From assembly GCA_029204225.1 (NCBI GenBank), contig CM055104.1, positions 24,507,285 through 24,571,284 on the forward strand: a stretch of DNA of 64,000 nucleotides, read 5' to 3'. This DNA comes from Diphasiastrum complanatum. Its lineage: Eukaryota; Streptophyta; Lycopodiopsida; Lycopodiales; Lycopodiaceae. The notes below the pieces were generated by a model that saw only the letters and a list, made by a program, of their open reading frames with translations, was not told the origin of the DNA and made no database searches. Of the stretch, positions 14,401-25,759 are shown one piece after another (the first letter of the stretch is position 1; every line of letters begins with the position of its first letter). The position numbers and the translations under genes are program-made.

Positions 14401-17400
14401 TTTAGATGACCTTTCCTAACCATTTTGGTTTCACCGCTACCAAGGTTGCATTCAAACGATTCAAACGTATCAAACGTCCACGTTTGAAACGTGTTTGAAA
14501 CGTTTGAATGAAAGTTTCAAACGTTTGAAACAAAATCCTATATTTTTTTCTGATTTTTTTGCAAGTTTTTAAGCAACTAATGCTAATTTAAGTGTTGGAA
14601 CCTTAAACATAACATAAAAGTAGTTGAATAAGCATGTTTAACAATTAAAAGCATTCAATCTAGACACTAAACAACAATATGTACAAATTACAATGAAATT
14701 TAGTTGGATATATGAAGGAATAACAAGAGTGCACCATCATCAACAAGTGCATAAAAACTATCCATAACAACCATCCATCCTCAACAAAATTTTGGTTCAA
14801 GATTTTTGGTAAACTATGGAGTGGAGAGCAAGCTTCTATCAATGCCAAGAAATGGAGGAGGGCGCATTTCTTCTCCACGATGGAGCAGCAGTTGGTGAAG
14901 GAGTTATGAGGCGTGGTTGAGCTGTCCCAGCCTCGTATCCCAGCCTCGTGGTAGCCTGTAGGTCGTTTTTTAGGTAGATGGGCCCTAGGACCCCATTTGG
15001 AGGGCTAGGGCCCCAAAAAAATTTGGACTTCCAAATCATAGTTGCACTGCGTTTCTGAAACGCGTTTCAGAATCGCGTTCAGAAACGCGGTTCAGAAACG
15101 CGTTTCTGAAATTTATGAAAAAATTCCAGAAACGTTTTTTTTAAAAAAAAAATTGGGTTTCTTTTTTTTGGACAATATGGGTATCAGATGAAAGCTATAA
15201 TAAGAGCATAATTACTGTGTAATTTGCCGACTGTTTCGGGTGCAGGATGGTCTAGTTCAGGTGCATTAATCCATGTTGGGTTCTGTCAAGGGTAAAATTT
15301 CTAAACTAACCTCTAGCCTGTCCGTTACGATCACAGATGGTCCCAGTAAGTGTGTTTTCGCTCAGGGAGTTGGAAGGCCAAGTCATGAAGAGGCCTTACC
15401 GCCGTTGGGGGGCGTTGCCCCCCAAACCCCCCTCGGGGGGCTACCGCCCCCTGAACCCCCTGAGCATTTATTGAAAACCAAAGCAAATAACAACCAAATA
15501 GCTATTGAAAATAAGATCTATTTGTGCCCCATCTACTGCACTTCTGAGAGGCAAAACGCTAGTTTGACCATGGATCCCCTAAAAAAATTTCAGTCCTAAG
15601 CTATTTTTCCGAATTTTTTTTTTTTTTTGCGATTTTGGGTATAGAAACGCGTGCCCTCAGAAACGCGTTTCTGTGCAACTATGTTTCAAATCTTCACGTT
15701 TCAAATGCGTTTGAACGTGGGCTTTTGAAACGCGTTTGAATCAGCATTCAAACGCATTTAATGCAACCACGACCGCTACATCAAGTCCAAGTTGAAGGAC
15801 CAACTTCAAATCATTTAGTGGGCACTAACACGAGGGTATCACTTGTGTGGGAATCACAAAGTATAATGTCATTCCTAACATGTGGCACCAACTACATTGA
15901 AACACTAAAACCAAGGAAGAATATCGATAGCAGTTTGGTTAAATGAGTATGTAACAGTCACAAGAGTTTTGAGCAATTTCTTTATAAATGACAAGGAACT
16001 GTTGTTATAATCATAATTGCAATATTGGAGTAGTACAAAATAGTTGGAGGAAGGAACCTTTGAAGTTGCTTATTGTAGAACTTAATATGATGGCCATAGA
16101 AAGATTCACTGACAACCTCATGAGTAATAACCAACTGGCAAATCCGAGATTGTCAATATAGAGAGAAGATGATTGCTTGAGCAACCGATAGCCAGTAGTG
16201 CATTGGTGCTAACAAATTAACAACCAATAGCTACAAACATATGAAGATAGAAAACTGAATGAATATGTCGGAAGAAATTTTTTGTTGTTTCAATGAACAT
16301 GGAATATCAACATATCTACAAGCAAATGGTAAAGTGAATGATATATTTGTTAAAAAAATGTTTTTTGAATAAAAGTTAGGTTAGTTGAATGTATGCTAAA
16401 GCTAAGGCAAATTGATCTTACGCTACTATGATGCTATGAAGCCACTTTCCAAACAATAAAACATCAACAATGATGCTCACAGGCTTATTTATCCTTGTTG
16501 AGTCCAAAAATTAGGGCTAGGTCATGCTTATTAGGGCTATCGGCCATCAATGGCATTTTTGTGAATCATGGACCATAATGGAATCACTGTGGAAAAAATA
16601 ACCCTAGCATGCAGAAAGAATTGTGGTGCATATAATGACATTCCATGCCAACTTGAAGGACCATGAGGGCCACTTAAGTGTAGTAATAGATAATACAATA
16701 CTTAAAGAAACTCCAAGGGAATCACATAGACTAGGAGTGCCAAATGTGTATGAAGAAGTGGATCTGGAGGTGCAAAGCCATGCACATTGCGTTACGAACA
16801 TCATCACAAATTTGGCATCAAATCAAGTACAAAATAGGCAAGAAAAGATGATTTATAAGAATCTCCCACATAGAATATTGTATGGTTGGTGATTGTAGGC
16901 TTAATAGTATGTAGATTGTCACGTTACTTGATGTAAAAGCTCCAAAAGAAGCCGCATAATCTAAATTTCAATATTTGTAGAAAGTGAGCCTTGATCATGC
17001 ACATCCTAAATCGAGCTTTAATTTTTCAGAAAACTGTCTATCCCATTTCTTTCCAAGTATTGCTTATGTGGTTGATTTGAAGCCCTGGATTGTTGTTGGA
17101 GTCAAGTTCACAGTTGGCTCCTAGACCTCAACCGAAACAATATCGACAACATCCTTTGGTCACAGAATTCTCACTAAGTTCTACATAGCTGCTCTTCCTA
17201 TCCCATACAAAAGATTCACGTACCAAAAATTTCATTCTTTTATTGGGGCTCACTTCTACTTGAAGGCATTGGTTTTTTGATCCAGAAAATCTATGGATAT
17301 ATGTTTTGAAAACAATAGCATAAAAGCAAATTGGTGTGTTTTTTGGGTTTTTTGGCTGGTTGGTTTCGGTTTCAAACCCTTAGAGGCTGTTCATGTCTTG

Positions 17401-18371
17401 ATAAACGACGCGTAAGGTAAACTAAAACATGTTAGGTCATCAACAATCTCTGAAACCCAATAAGAATATTGAGCTCATTAGAAGAGGGGCTCTTATAGCT
17501 GAGCGCATGATGAGTTCAACCAACTAGCTATTCAGGAAAAAATACCAAATAGCAGCTACTACTGTTCTTGCAGCTAATGCTTCCAACTTACAAGATGAGG
17601 TGCATCTGATAACTGTAACTCAATCCCTACGCCATATAGCTCATTGCCATTCTCTATTTTACCCTAAATACAAAGGTTGCTGAATGCACATGAAATTAAT
17701 TTGGGGCAAGCATGGCAATCAATCTTCAAATCTATGGTCAATATTCACCGGAGCATAAGGTGAACTAGTAGGCTTCCAACCTTGAACAGGCATTACACCC
17801 ATACGCACACTATGCTCCAAAAGGACTAACATTATCAAATGAAATAATCCTGTGCGTAAAAGAGGCTCCAAAGGGAATTTCAAATTTAGGCCACAAGGTA
17901 CACTGAAATCATTGCTCTCAATTGAATACAAAAATCTGAAAAATGAAATCAAGAATGCATGATCAAATACCAATTCATGATGAATGAGTCTTTTGCAATA
18001 TACAATGAGCAATATGCATATAGAAATTCATAACAACCAAAAAGGGCTTGCACATTTTCCTGAGGTCTTAATGAGGTAACATTCACGAAATCCATCAAAC
18101 AAGGAGGTTGACTCACCATATCTGAGGAAGATCCGCTGCGCATGCTCATACTTCGAGGAATGCCTTTTTGATGAGCTTGATTAGGATTCTTTTGAGACAT
18201 TGATCGATCCAACCGCGTCTTTGCCATTTGTTGCTGGTGCAACAGAAAGGCTAAAGCTTGCTGCTGCAATAGCTCCTGCTCTAATTTATTCTTCCTTATC
18301 GATTGCCTAACATGTGAATTTTTTATAGTCTTACTCGCGTTATTTGGCCTACAGTTGAGCTGATTTCCCAT
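8178..18371 (-). CDS. MES11: MES11-type methylesterase (alpha/beta hydrolase), 5 exons
   Basis: Five exons join in frame to about 356 aa: 18371-18087, 12976-12737, 12316-12173, 11884-11750 and 8444-8178 (stop TGA). The N-terminal ~95 residues begin MGNQLNC (possible N-myristoylation), then are Gln-rich and Ser/Arg-rich, like the long N-terminal extensions of the MES11 clade. The hydrolase core follows: oxyanion loop HGGGTGAWCW (from about residue 112), nucleophile elbow VGHDIGG with Asp182 where most MES proteins have Ser, acid residue in ETTED (Asp309) and catalytic His336 in SDHCPFFSKP. Family knowledge: MES enzymes cleave methyl esters of salicylate, jasmonate or indole-3-acetate; as I recall, members with Asp at the elbow are predicted to be weak or inactive esterases. 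All introns are phase 0. Introns 1 (5.1 kb) and 4 (3.3 kb) hold transposon debris, but the reading frame is intact. The exon 1 donor is the least certain junction. Confidence 0.9.
8445..11749 (-). other. Methylesterase intron 4 (3.3 kb)
   Basis: Apart from a copia RT scrap near 9.1 kb, no element end or host coding sequence was recognised. ORFs at 10,487-11,053 have no family resemblance. Confidence 0.6.
9091..9231 (+). pseudogene. Ty1/copia reverse transcriptase fragment
   Basis: One frame reads MKDEMHSQYQLFDFVDLSEQ, then IGAKWMFKLN, then a stop. This matches the start of the copia RT domain in order and spacing (Met-x-x-Glu-Met, VDLP-like, IG-x-KWVFK-like). Nothing downstream continues the domain. 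It lies antisense to the host gene inside intron 4. Confidence 0.7.
11750..11884 (-). CDS. MES11: Methylesterase exon 4
   Basis: It is exactly 45 codons, with acceptor TATGACAG and donor AAG|GTGCAC. It encodes the cap-region stretch FVYANGNSSSPTAIKL and ends in FFNQCPAK. Phase 0 at both ends fits exons 3 and 5. Confidence 0.9.
12173..12316 (-). CDS. MES11: Methylesterase exon 3 (nucleophile-elbow exon)
   Basis: It is exactly 48 codons, with acceptor GGGTGCAG and donor GAG|GTACCA. It encodes VILVGHDIGGACISYAME and so carries the Ser-to-Asp position. It ends in NGQSAFDVFASE. Confidence 0.92.
12737..12976 (-). CDS. MES11: Methylesterase exon 2 (oxyanion-loop exon)
   Basis: It is exactly 80 codons. 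The acceptor is TTTCTTGCAG and the donor ATG|GTAAGG. It encodes QFVLIHGGGTGAWCWYK and AIDLLGSGID, the first strands of the alpha/beta hydrolase fold. Confidence 0.93.
14441..15771. mobile_element. Outer hAT-like non-autonomous element (1.33 kb)
   Basis: The left end is CAAGGTTGCATTCAAACG and the right end, read inward, is CGTGGTTGCATTAAATGCG, so GGTTGCATT is shared as an imperfect terminal inverted repeat. An 8-bp direct repeat ACCGCTAC flanks it at 14,433-14,440 and 15,772-15,779. An 8-bp duplication and CANNG-type termini are what hAT elements show. The subterminal arms are packed with TTTGAAACG-like repeats on both strands. No transposase ORF is present. Confidence 0.8.
15037..15683. mobile_element. 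Inner hAT-like MITE nested in the outer element
   Basis: Perfect 11-bp terminal inverted repeats CATAGTTGCAC are followed by GTTTCTGAAACGCG-rich arms. The flanks are 8-bp near-identical repeats TTCCAAAT (15,029-15,036) and TTTCAAAT (15,684-15,691). The interior holds a GC-rich patch (CCCCCCAAACCCCCCTCGG) and no transposase. Its CANNGTTGCA start resembles the outer element, so the two may be related families. Confidence 0.78.
18087..18371 (-). CDS. MES11: Methylesterase exon 1 (N-terminal extension)
   Basis: It encodes 95 residues from MGNQLNC to CLMDF, and contains LLQQQALAFLLHQQQ and two Ser/Arg-rich stretches. The start at 18371 is preferred to the in-frame ATG five codons upstream because it gives the MGN myristoylation-type terminus seen in the clade. 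The donor GTGAAT at 18086-18081 keeps phase 0. A second phase-0 donor (GTGCAA) lies about 30 bp further downstream and cannot be excluded. Confidence 0.75.
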
Positions 18372-20352
18372 CTCTCTCTCAATCAATACCTTGAATCATT
18401 CAGAAATTGCATTGCTTGCTTTGAAGCACTCTTAACACATAACAGTGCATGATCCAGAGATGTTTAATCCCAGAGTGAATCATCTTGTGGTCGAAGGAGC
18501 TGCTTATACTTTGATACGTGACCAGAAAATCTGCTGCACTTGCACGTTCGAATCCCAGCTAAATTCTTCGGACATTTGAATACAGAGTAGGACAAGAAAG
18601 ACTCTAGAATCAATCTTAAATAGGGTTCAAACGATTGGATCGCTAATTCTAAAGGAAGTCAAAAGCAAATCTCTTGAACTGAATAATTTCAATCAATAAG
18701 TGATTTAAGGTTTGAAGTTATCAAGCTATTGCGAGTATTTCAATCGTCACATAGCAACTTGTTAACTCAAATCTTGATTTGCTGATTGATTTCATTTGCC
18801 TTGATGCCACAACGGCGTACTCATAAACGGCACAAGGGAGGTACACGACGCAAACATTGGTGAGAGGTAGGTTGAAGAATCTAGTGCAAGGGACGAGCTG
18901 AGCCTAAAACGAAACTAGATTTGCTTATTTTTATTCTACATGATGGAATCAGAAGCATGTTGAGATCAGCACGACCTTTCTGATCATGCCTCAGTATACG
19001 TACCACGCCTCAACGTTTAAGTGCTTTCATGTGCAGCTATTTCGCGCTTGACAAAGATTAATAATACCAGTGCATTTTGCCATTGTGTTTGTCAACAATT
19101 TCAATAAGCCCGAACTTCAAACGGTTTAATCGCGTTCCCGTTCTCATGAGTTGGAGTAGAACAACAAGAGAAATGCATTCAGACCGATACAGAATGTTAA
19201 AGCTTGCTTACGAGTATCCTTAGATCCACGCCTTCAAAACTAAGTTGCAGGCCACAGACATGATTGTGGAGTGATTTTATCTTGCTACAACTCTATTGCA
19301 CGTTCTGAGTAGCAACAGCCGAGCTAGAACATGCGATGAACCAGCTATTGGCTTACGATTTGCACTTCGCAAAATTCTTTTGTGACAACCCGATCGCGAT
19401 GCCAGCTTCCTTCTTTTTTCTTTATTTTTTCGTGTTTGTGGGATAATCTGCTCAATATACTCACATCCTAATGCGTTCGCTTCGCTTGAAAGGCGATGTA
19501 CACCCGAGGCATTTCTATGAACAAGCCTACCTCACCTTTTCTAAGCGCAATTGAGCTCCATTACAGCTGCACAACAACCAGCAACAGCGATACTCATCTG
19601 CCATGAACAATTTTATTATATATCTAATTAGAAAAGCGAAGAAAGAGAGCGGGGTCAGAAATTATAGCGACATTGGATAAAGAGGAGCAGAAGAGACATG
19701 GGAGGAGAGGAAATTATTGCGTGCGTTGAAATATCACGGGAATCATTGCCACAATGGCGCTAGTCACGAGGAAGAAAAAGAGAAAGAAAACGAGAGGGAT
19801 GCGCCTCTCTCTATGGCGAACGTGACTCTCTGTGTGTGTACATGAATGAAAGAATCTGGCAATTGTGTTTGGAGGCAACGGCAACTGCATCCTTCAAGGG
19901 TCGGCAAATTCCAAGCGAATTGCTGGCGGTGTGCCGAGGAGGCTGCATTCAGTCTGAGATGGCCGGACGTAGAGTCACATGCCGGCTGTCAGCGGTGCAT
20001 ATCTCAACGTCCACGGAAAAAAGGCGAAAGGATTGGGCCCGCCCCCCCGGCCAGGCCAGGCCTTCTCATTCTTACTGGTGACCGCGCGTCGGGGCGGTAG
20101 GTTGCTGACCGGTGAAATGAAATAGTGACCATAATGAGTCGGGACCCTACGAACGGCAACACGAGGGAAGGTAGCGATACCGCCACCCGTGCGGATGGCA
20201 ACCGCCAAAGCCTATTGTCAATGTCATGTCTCCACCTACTGTTAGGTGACACCTCACCCGTGTTTCCAATTTTGGCCCCATTCCTAATGGGAGTGTTCCA
20301 GCAGGTTAAGACTTAAGTGTAGGAATGAATTTGGGGGAAGGCCCTTCCCCTA
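18372..20352. other. Upstream region of the methylesterase gene
   Basis: This must hold the 5' UTR and promoter of the minus-strand gene. It is less AT-rich than the surroundings near 19.8-20.1 kb. I could not fix a transcription start or a TATA box with confidence. ORFs at 19.8-20.3 kb overlap on both strands and show no family motif. Confidence 0.45.
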
Positions 20353-20750
20353 CGTAATGTCATTGTGCAAAGGTTTTTTTGTTTTCTTTTTTGTTTTTGG
20401 CCGTACGGTACGGCCGTAAGCGTGGACCTTTTTTTTTTTTTTATCGTTTTTTTGGCCGTTTTTTTTTTTCGCAAATTTTTTTTACGTTTGTGGTGGATTG
20501 TGGATGTGGACAGCCAATGACGGGCTGCCACATAGCACATGCAAATTCCATCGGAGAGAGGAGAGAGAACGTGCATTCCACCAGAGAAAGAATGTGCATT
20601 TCACCGGAGAGAGGAGAGAGGAGAGAGAAAGTGGATTCCATTGGAGAGAGGAGAGAGAATGACAGAGTCCTAGGAGAGAGAAAATTGGATGGATTATGCT
20701 CCTGGAGGTGGTCCCAAAATACAAAGGACACCTGAGCACAAGGCATTACG
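20353..20750 (+). mobile_element. MITE-like element, copy A
   Basis: The ends are CGTAATGTCATTGTGC and GCACAAGGCATTACG, an imperfect 15-bp terminal inverted repeat. The interior has poly-T tracts, a palindromic GGCCGTACGGTACGGCC, the block GGACAGCCAATGACGGGCTG, and GGAGAGAGGAGAGAG repeats. A related copy in reverse orientation is at 42,738-43,067. No target duplication was found, so the superfamily is undecided. Confidence 0.7.
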
Positions 20751-20910
20751 TTTTTAAAAATCCACATTATTGAAATTTTAACTATGTTTTGTATAGGCAT
20801 TTATAGCTTTCCATGAGTAACATTCCTTGAAAAATCAAGCAACTTTAAAGAATGTAGTTCTTTTTAGGATAACCAAAAAAGGTTTGTCGACACTTGCCCC
20901 ATGGTGCACT

Positions 20911-21044
20911 GCTACACCGCCGCTAAGGAGTTAGGCATGCTTTTTGCAAGAAAATAACTCTTGTTAAAAGGGCATGATTACCATAACTAAATTTTTAAGC
21001 TACACCGCCGCTAAGGAGTTAGGCATGTTTTTTTTCAAGAAAAA
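20911..21044. repeat. 45-bp direct repeat, period 88 bp
   Basis: GCTACACCGCCGCTAAGGAG at 20,911 recurs at 20,999. Both continue through TTAGGCATG, a T-run and CAAGAAAA. Confidence 0.88.
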
Positions 21045-22029
21045 AGGAACCAAGCCACACAACCACCTTGCTTGGCTCCTATTTATCCCATATTTCTTTT
21101 GCATATGGGAAAATTTATATGCATGCACATCACCAACATAGAGATTATAGAAGATCCATTGAAAATCCTCATAATTGCACGTGAGAGTGTACAGCGACAC
21201 ACTTTCATGTGAGATCAACATGCTTAATTTTGAAACAATTACAAGTTGTTACCACCTTACAATTGGAGCATTTGTTAAAAGTAATTCACCCACCTTCTAC
21301 TTTCTATAGACCTAAGCGTCTTAGGACGTTATCACGTGACTCAAGATAATGCATTATACACATTAGATTGTGAGGAATATATAGAGTTATAATCCCAATA
21401 ATAGAGAGAACAACGTTTTTGTGATGTACTTGCTCTGTAAATCTTGTTTATCAACTATATTCTATATGCTTTATAAGTGAATGCACTTACGACGTTCTCA
21501 AGGCAGAATTAGATTCATTATGCATATGTATTCATATTGCTACAAAACAGGTCTTTTGGCCTTTTAATACTATAACAATAGAAATATAACCGTTTACAAT
21601 GGTTGATATTCAGATAGACGCTCTGTTTCTAGGGTCGAATAAATTTTGTTTGTGAATATTTTGCGACAGGTGAGCTTGAAGAACAGTCCAGAAGATTTCG
21701 CGAATTGTTCGCGACAATTTTGCGACATCTGAGGCTTGAACAAGAAACAGAAAAAAAATTTTGCGACAAGATTTTGTTCGCAAATCTTTTGAGCTTCAAC
21801 AAGAAAACCACGAGTTTCCACAAGACACTGTTTCGCGAATCTTTCGAGTTGACTGCAAGACAACTTTCACGAATCCTTTGCGAATCTTTTCGAGTTGGTC
21901 ACGAATAGAAAAGTTTCGAGTTCGCGTTCGTTTCTTTCTCATCCTTTGTCAAGTAAACTGTGCGCTTTGTTGGTAGAATCAAAATCTGTCTGATCAGTTG
22001 TTCTACAACATCCGCAACTCGAACTGCTT
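21045..22029. other. Non-coding, TTCGCGAA-rich stretch
   Basis: No gene was recognised. From 21.65 to 21.95 kb the sequence is dense in TTGCGACA, TTCGCGAA and TTCGAG words. Similar words occur in the copia LTR near 25.2-25.5 kb, so it may be LTR debris of the same family (inference). Confidence 0.35.
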
Positions 22030-24430
22030 TCACTTCACCCCGCTTGCCACAGGATGAATAGGACCAACATAGTCAAGGCCCCATTTCTCGAACGGTGCTT
22101 GCAATAAAACCGGATGCAAAGGTTCATAATTTTGCTTCATAGGACATTGTGCGCGTTGACAAACATTACATGATTGAATATAATTTTCTGTATCTTTATG
22201 AAGGGTAGGCCACCAACATCCTGATTGCAAAAGTTTGCGAACAGTGATATATGTTGAAAAATGTCCTCCGCCCATTCCATCCCGGAAAAACATGATAAGT
22301 GCAGGTACTTCATGCGGCAAAACACATCTTCTCAAAATATCATCCATTCCTCGGTGATACAATTGTCCCGCAATCAATTGATAAGGTTGTGCCTTAATAA
22401 TCAATTGCCTCTTTTGTACTTTTGTCAAGGAGGTCTAGCATCAGATATTCAACAATATCGGTTGCCCACTCATGTACTACTTCAACATAGAACAACGCAG
22501 CATCCGATGGTTCATCATCCAGTTCAGTATTAACTGATGCTAATTCGATTCTGGATATATGGTCGACCAGATAATGTTGTTTACCTTTTCAATCCACAAC
22601 TCGAAAATCAAATTCTGTCAATAAAAGTAGCTATCTTGCAATACGCCCTGTATTACACATCTTGTTTACTAAATAAAGTAACGGCTAGTGATCAGTATAA
22701 AATGCAAAATGCGTTGCCAATAGATAATGTCAAAACTTCTTAACGAAAAAAACCATGGCTAACGCTCCTCGTTCTGTTGTCGAATAATTCTTCTTCGGAT
22801 CTATAAGTTGTCTGCTTGCAAATCTGATGGGATAATCTTTCTAATATTCACCTGGTTGTGGCAAAACTTATCCAATTGCATATTGGTTTGAATTGGAGCT
22901 CGTAGTATCGGTGCAGAAGCTAAAGCTTTATTCAATTTTTCAAATGTTTCCAACGCCTCAACTGTCCAGATTGGTACAATAGTCAACTTGTTGGAAAGAG
23001 GTGTATAAAAGATAGGTCGAATAGAATTGAATAAAAAAAAATTCGAACGACAAGAATTAAAACTTCTCGTGCACAGCGGAATAAACTATCTTTCTCTTTC
23101 TCTATGCATAACTACGCCTATCAATTTCAAACAAAGCAATAGTGATAGAAATCATGTTCGATCTTATAGTAACTAACTTTGAAATCATTAGTACTACAGT
23201 GATTACGTAGCCAAACATTAAAGCATTGAATTATCAAAAAAATAATCAGTCGCGAAGAATTACAGAAACGCATACATTTTGAAACGAACCTGAACGCAAT
23301 AAGAAGATAGTATTGATTCAGTATGAAAATGAAACAAATGTAAATGAGTACAACAACTTTGCGAATCAAAGTCGCGTACTCTAAGCTATCTCTGAGCGGC
23401 TAAAAGTATGTTTGAATTAAGCGCAACTACTGATAAGCAGTAAGCACAATAGCAATCTCTAATCAACCCTAAAGAACTGAGCTATAATGCTCAAGAGTGT
23501 TCAAGCTGGCTATCTATTCAATACTTGATCTAACATCATTTTGATTATGCTCTAAGATGAAAATGTAGAAATATGAGCAGCTATTTATACTTAAGTAAAT
23601 GCGGCAATGTCCAATAGTAGGACAACTAATTAGGTCACAATCATAATGGATAGTGAGCTGGCATCCATCCAAAGTGAGCTGGCATCCATCCAATTGAATC
23701 TTCCCGGAAATTATGTACCTTCAATTTAAGGCGAACAAGAAACTGTCTTTCACCCGACAAGATATTCGTCGAACCATGACCGAACGTTGATATGTTGGAT
23801 GCACCTGTGAGCGGTTCCCAAGTACTTCTGCAGATTGTGTAGAAACACAATGAAAACTGTAGGTCTGGATAAAAAGTTGGACGAAAATTAAAATGTCAAT
23901 TGGTCGATTAGTAGGAGAATAATCCAACAAACTTGTATATAGGCCCTTGTTAAATCTGCAAAGAATAAAATATGTATTTGATAGTAATTGGCATGACCCA
24001 TAAACACATAGTCTCCTCTAATTGTTCCTGGCGGCGGTAACTCGACGATGACTTTGATTTTGGAATAATCTGTAGCAATGCCATGTCTTGATATCACATG
24101 TCCAAGGACAACTCCACGAGTAACCCAAATTTGACACTTTTTTGGATTTAAGGAGATTTGGTATTTGCGACAATGTTCAAATACTTGTTCCAAACGATCC
24201 AAGTGGTATGTATCGGCACTATGGACTCCGAGATCATCCAAGTAGATTTCAAGAAATTTTTGCAAGTAGTCTTTAAAGGCGAACTGCATGACTCTTTGAA
24301 ATGAACTAGGTGCATTACAAAGTCCAAATGACATAACTTTATAAGCATAAGTTCCCCTTTTTGTTGCAAGGTGTCGATTTTGTGGATTTATCTCCTCTAC
24401 TCTCCTAAATTCTATTTTAATCTGCCTCCA
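22030..24430 (-). pseudogene. Ty3/gypsy pol remnant (RT, RNase H, integrase N-term)
   Basis: On the minus strand the order is RT from about 24,430, with GTYAYKVMSFGLCNAPSSFQ and the catalytic box IYLDD at about 24,244-24,233. It is then interrupted by a solo LTR (22,989-23,929) and continues at 22,986 with TFEKLNKALASAPIL (RT/RNase H linker). RNase H follows with NYSTTERGALAMV and in-frame stops. Last is the integrase zinc-binding region (HFSTYITVRKLL, CNVCQRAQC) and GLDYVGPIHPVA, ending at 22,030. Gag, protease and the integrase core are missing. It is a dead fragment. Confidence 0.88.
22989..23929 (-). mobile_element. Solo LTR inserted in the gypsy RT
   Basis: The 941-bp segment starts TGTTGGA and ends TCCAACA (perfect 7-bp inverted ends). 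It is flanked by AACT on both sides (4-bp match; a 5-bp duplication would carry one mismatch). Read on the minus strand it shares CTACGTAATCA, ATGATTTCTATCACTA and GATAGGCGTAGT with the copia LTR ending at 25,606, so it belongs to that family. A TATAAATAG motif near 23.6 kb suits the LTR promoter. A 21-bp tandem duplication (AGTGAGCTGGCATCCATCCA) lies at 23,652-23,693. Confidence 0.8.
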
Positions 24431-24449
24431 TTCATGCTACATTTTTACT

Positions 24450-25606
24450 CATGTTGTCGCACAGTCTGCATATTTACATGTAAAATAAGACAGGCGAAAA
24501 ACTCGACTGTCTGCATAAATACAAGTAAATTTCCACATGCGAAAAAGGCGAAAAATGTGACACTATGTTTTTACACATGATTTGTGATAGGCAAAAAAGA
24601 CGACACTGCCTTACAAAATGCCAAAGGTGCCCTAGGAAAAGCAAAGACATCCTGTAAATCAAATCCTAAGGCATTTCATCAGAGTGTCACATTTTTCGCA
24701 TCTTCACCAACGTTCATTTCAGCAAAGGCTGACGTCGCAGTCTTTTCACGTTCATCCCACGCAACTGTGCTAACAGATTTGACAACGACAGCAGCCACCC
24801 ACGATCTCCTACACACAGCACATCGACTTTGTACTTTTTTGATCTGCACACCTGTGAAATGGTGTATATATTGAATACCACTTGCATATTCAAAAGTGTG
24901 TGTAAAAATAATAGCATCAGAAGCTTAACAAAGATAGATGAAGTAGATGCCTTGCGCATTGATTCTTTTGTATTGTCAGTAATAGGTTCATCTCTTTTTT
25001 TCACAAATTGAATTAGCTTTGTAGAGCACGCGGTTTTGTCCGCTATTGTGTTGTGCTACACAACATTATTCACATGTATATTTTGTTATACTTAATCTGA
25101 TGATAGCTCTGTTGGTCTGCGTTCAAATTTGTGTTGATATTGCTATGCTTTTCTTCATTCTATCAGACTCTCTTGTTGCTCAATCTGGTAATATGTTCTT
25201 AGCAGATTATTATTAGTCTAGTTGTTGACGACTAATATTTAGTCTTGCCTTTCGTGACTAATTCGCAACTGATTATCAGTCGATCTCAGTCTAGCTCTTC
25301 GTGAATCATTCGTGACTAATAATTTGTCTAGATGTCTGCGACAAATTATTCTTATGATGTTTTGTTGATGTTTGGCTACGTAATCAGATCAATCATGATT
25401 TCTATCACTAACATTCTGTTCGTTTCTGATAGGCGTAGTCATGCTTAGAAAAAGAGCAATATAGCTCATTTTGCTGCGCACAAACACTTTCTGTTCGAGT
25501 TCGTTTCTCGTTCGAGTTTCGAGTTTGCTTCTTTTCATGTTTGTTTTTTTTTTTTTTTTTTTGAGCTATTTTAGTTTCTCACACTCACAACCCTCTTTCT
25601 CCAACA
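24450..25606 (+). mobile_element. 5' LTR (partial?) of a copia element
   Basis: The right edge is fixed: the sequence ends CTCCAACA at 25,606, directly before a primer-binding site. About 80 bp near 25,370-25,450 match the solo LTR at 22,989-23,929. The left edge is uncertain; it may start near TGTTGTCGCACAG at 24,453 or be truncated. Confidence 0.6.
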
Positions 25607-25620
25607 TGGTATTAGAGCCA
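25607..25620 (+). other. Primer-binding site of the truncated copia
   Basis: TGGTATTAGAGCCA abuts the LTR end. It differs by one base from the usual TGGTATCAGAGC that is complementary to the 3' end of initiator Met-tRNA. Confidence 0.85.
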
Positions 25621-25759
25621 TTTTCGTAGCCTGATAAGCTTCCACAGTACAAGACTCTACTAGCCGATAGAGTAATTGTCTTCTTGTTTAGTAATGCAGT
25701 ACCGGATTTCATACTTAAGTCACTGATAGTTTTTCCTATCACTTAGACTAATCTTCCAC

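Larger units (their letters stand above)
14020..15850. repeat. Local tandem duplication split by a transposon
   Basis: The blocks TAACCATTTTGGTTTCACC at 14,105 and 14,417 are each followed by a related block, GTCCAAGTTGAATGACCAAC near 14,137 and GTCCAAGTTGAAGGACCAAC near 15,785. The upstream GACCAAAGT...CTCTCCTTGTA parts also match. The second unit is split by the element at 14,441-15,771, so unit 1 is close to a pre-insertion copy of the site. Confidence 0.8.
12977..18086 (-). other. Methylesterase intron 1 (5.1 kb)
   Basis: The intron contains a locally duplicated block (about 14.0-15.85 kb) and two nested hAT-like elements. The rest (12,977-14,000 and 15,860-18,086) holds only short, unrecognised ORFs. 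Confidence 0.65.

Noticed and set aside
15273-15599. 108-codon ORF with Pro-rich stretch
   Set aside because: It is inside the inner hAT-like MITE and crosses its GC-rich patch; no transposase motif.
20379-20800. Overlapping ORFs on both strands near 20.4-20.8 kb
   Set aside because: They lie within a MITE-like element built of poly-T tracts and GGAGAGA repeats; composition explains the openness.
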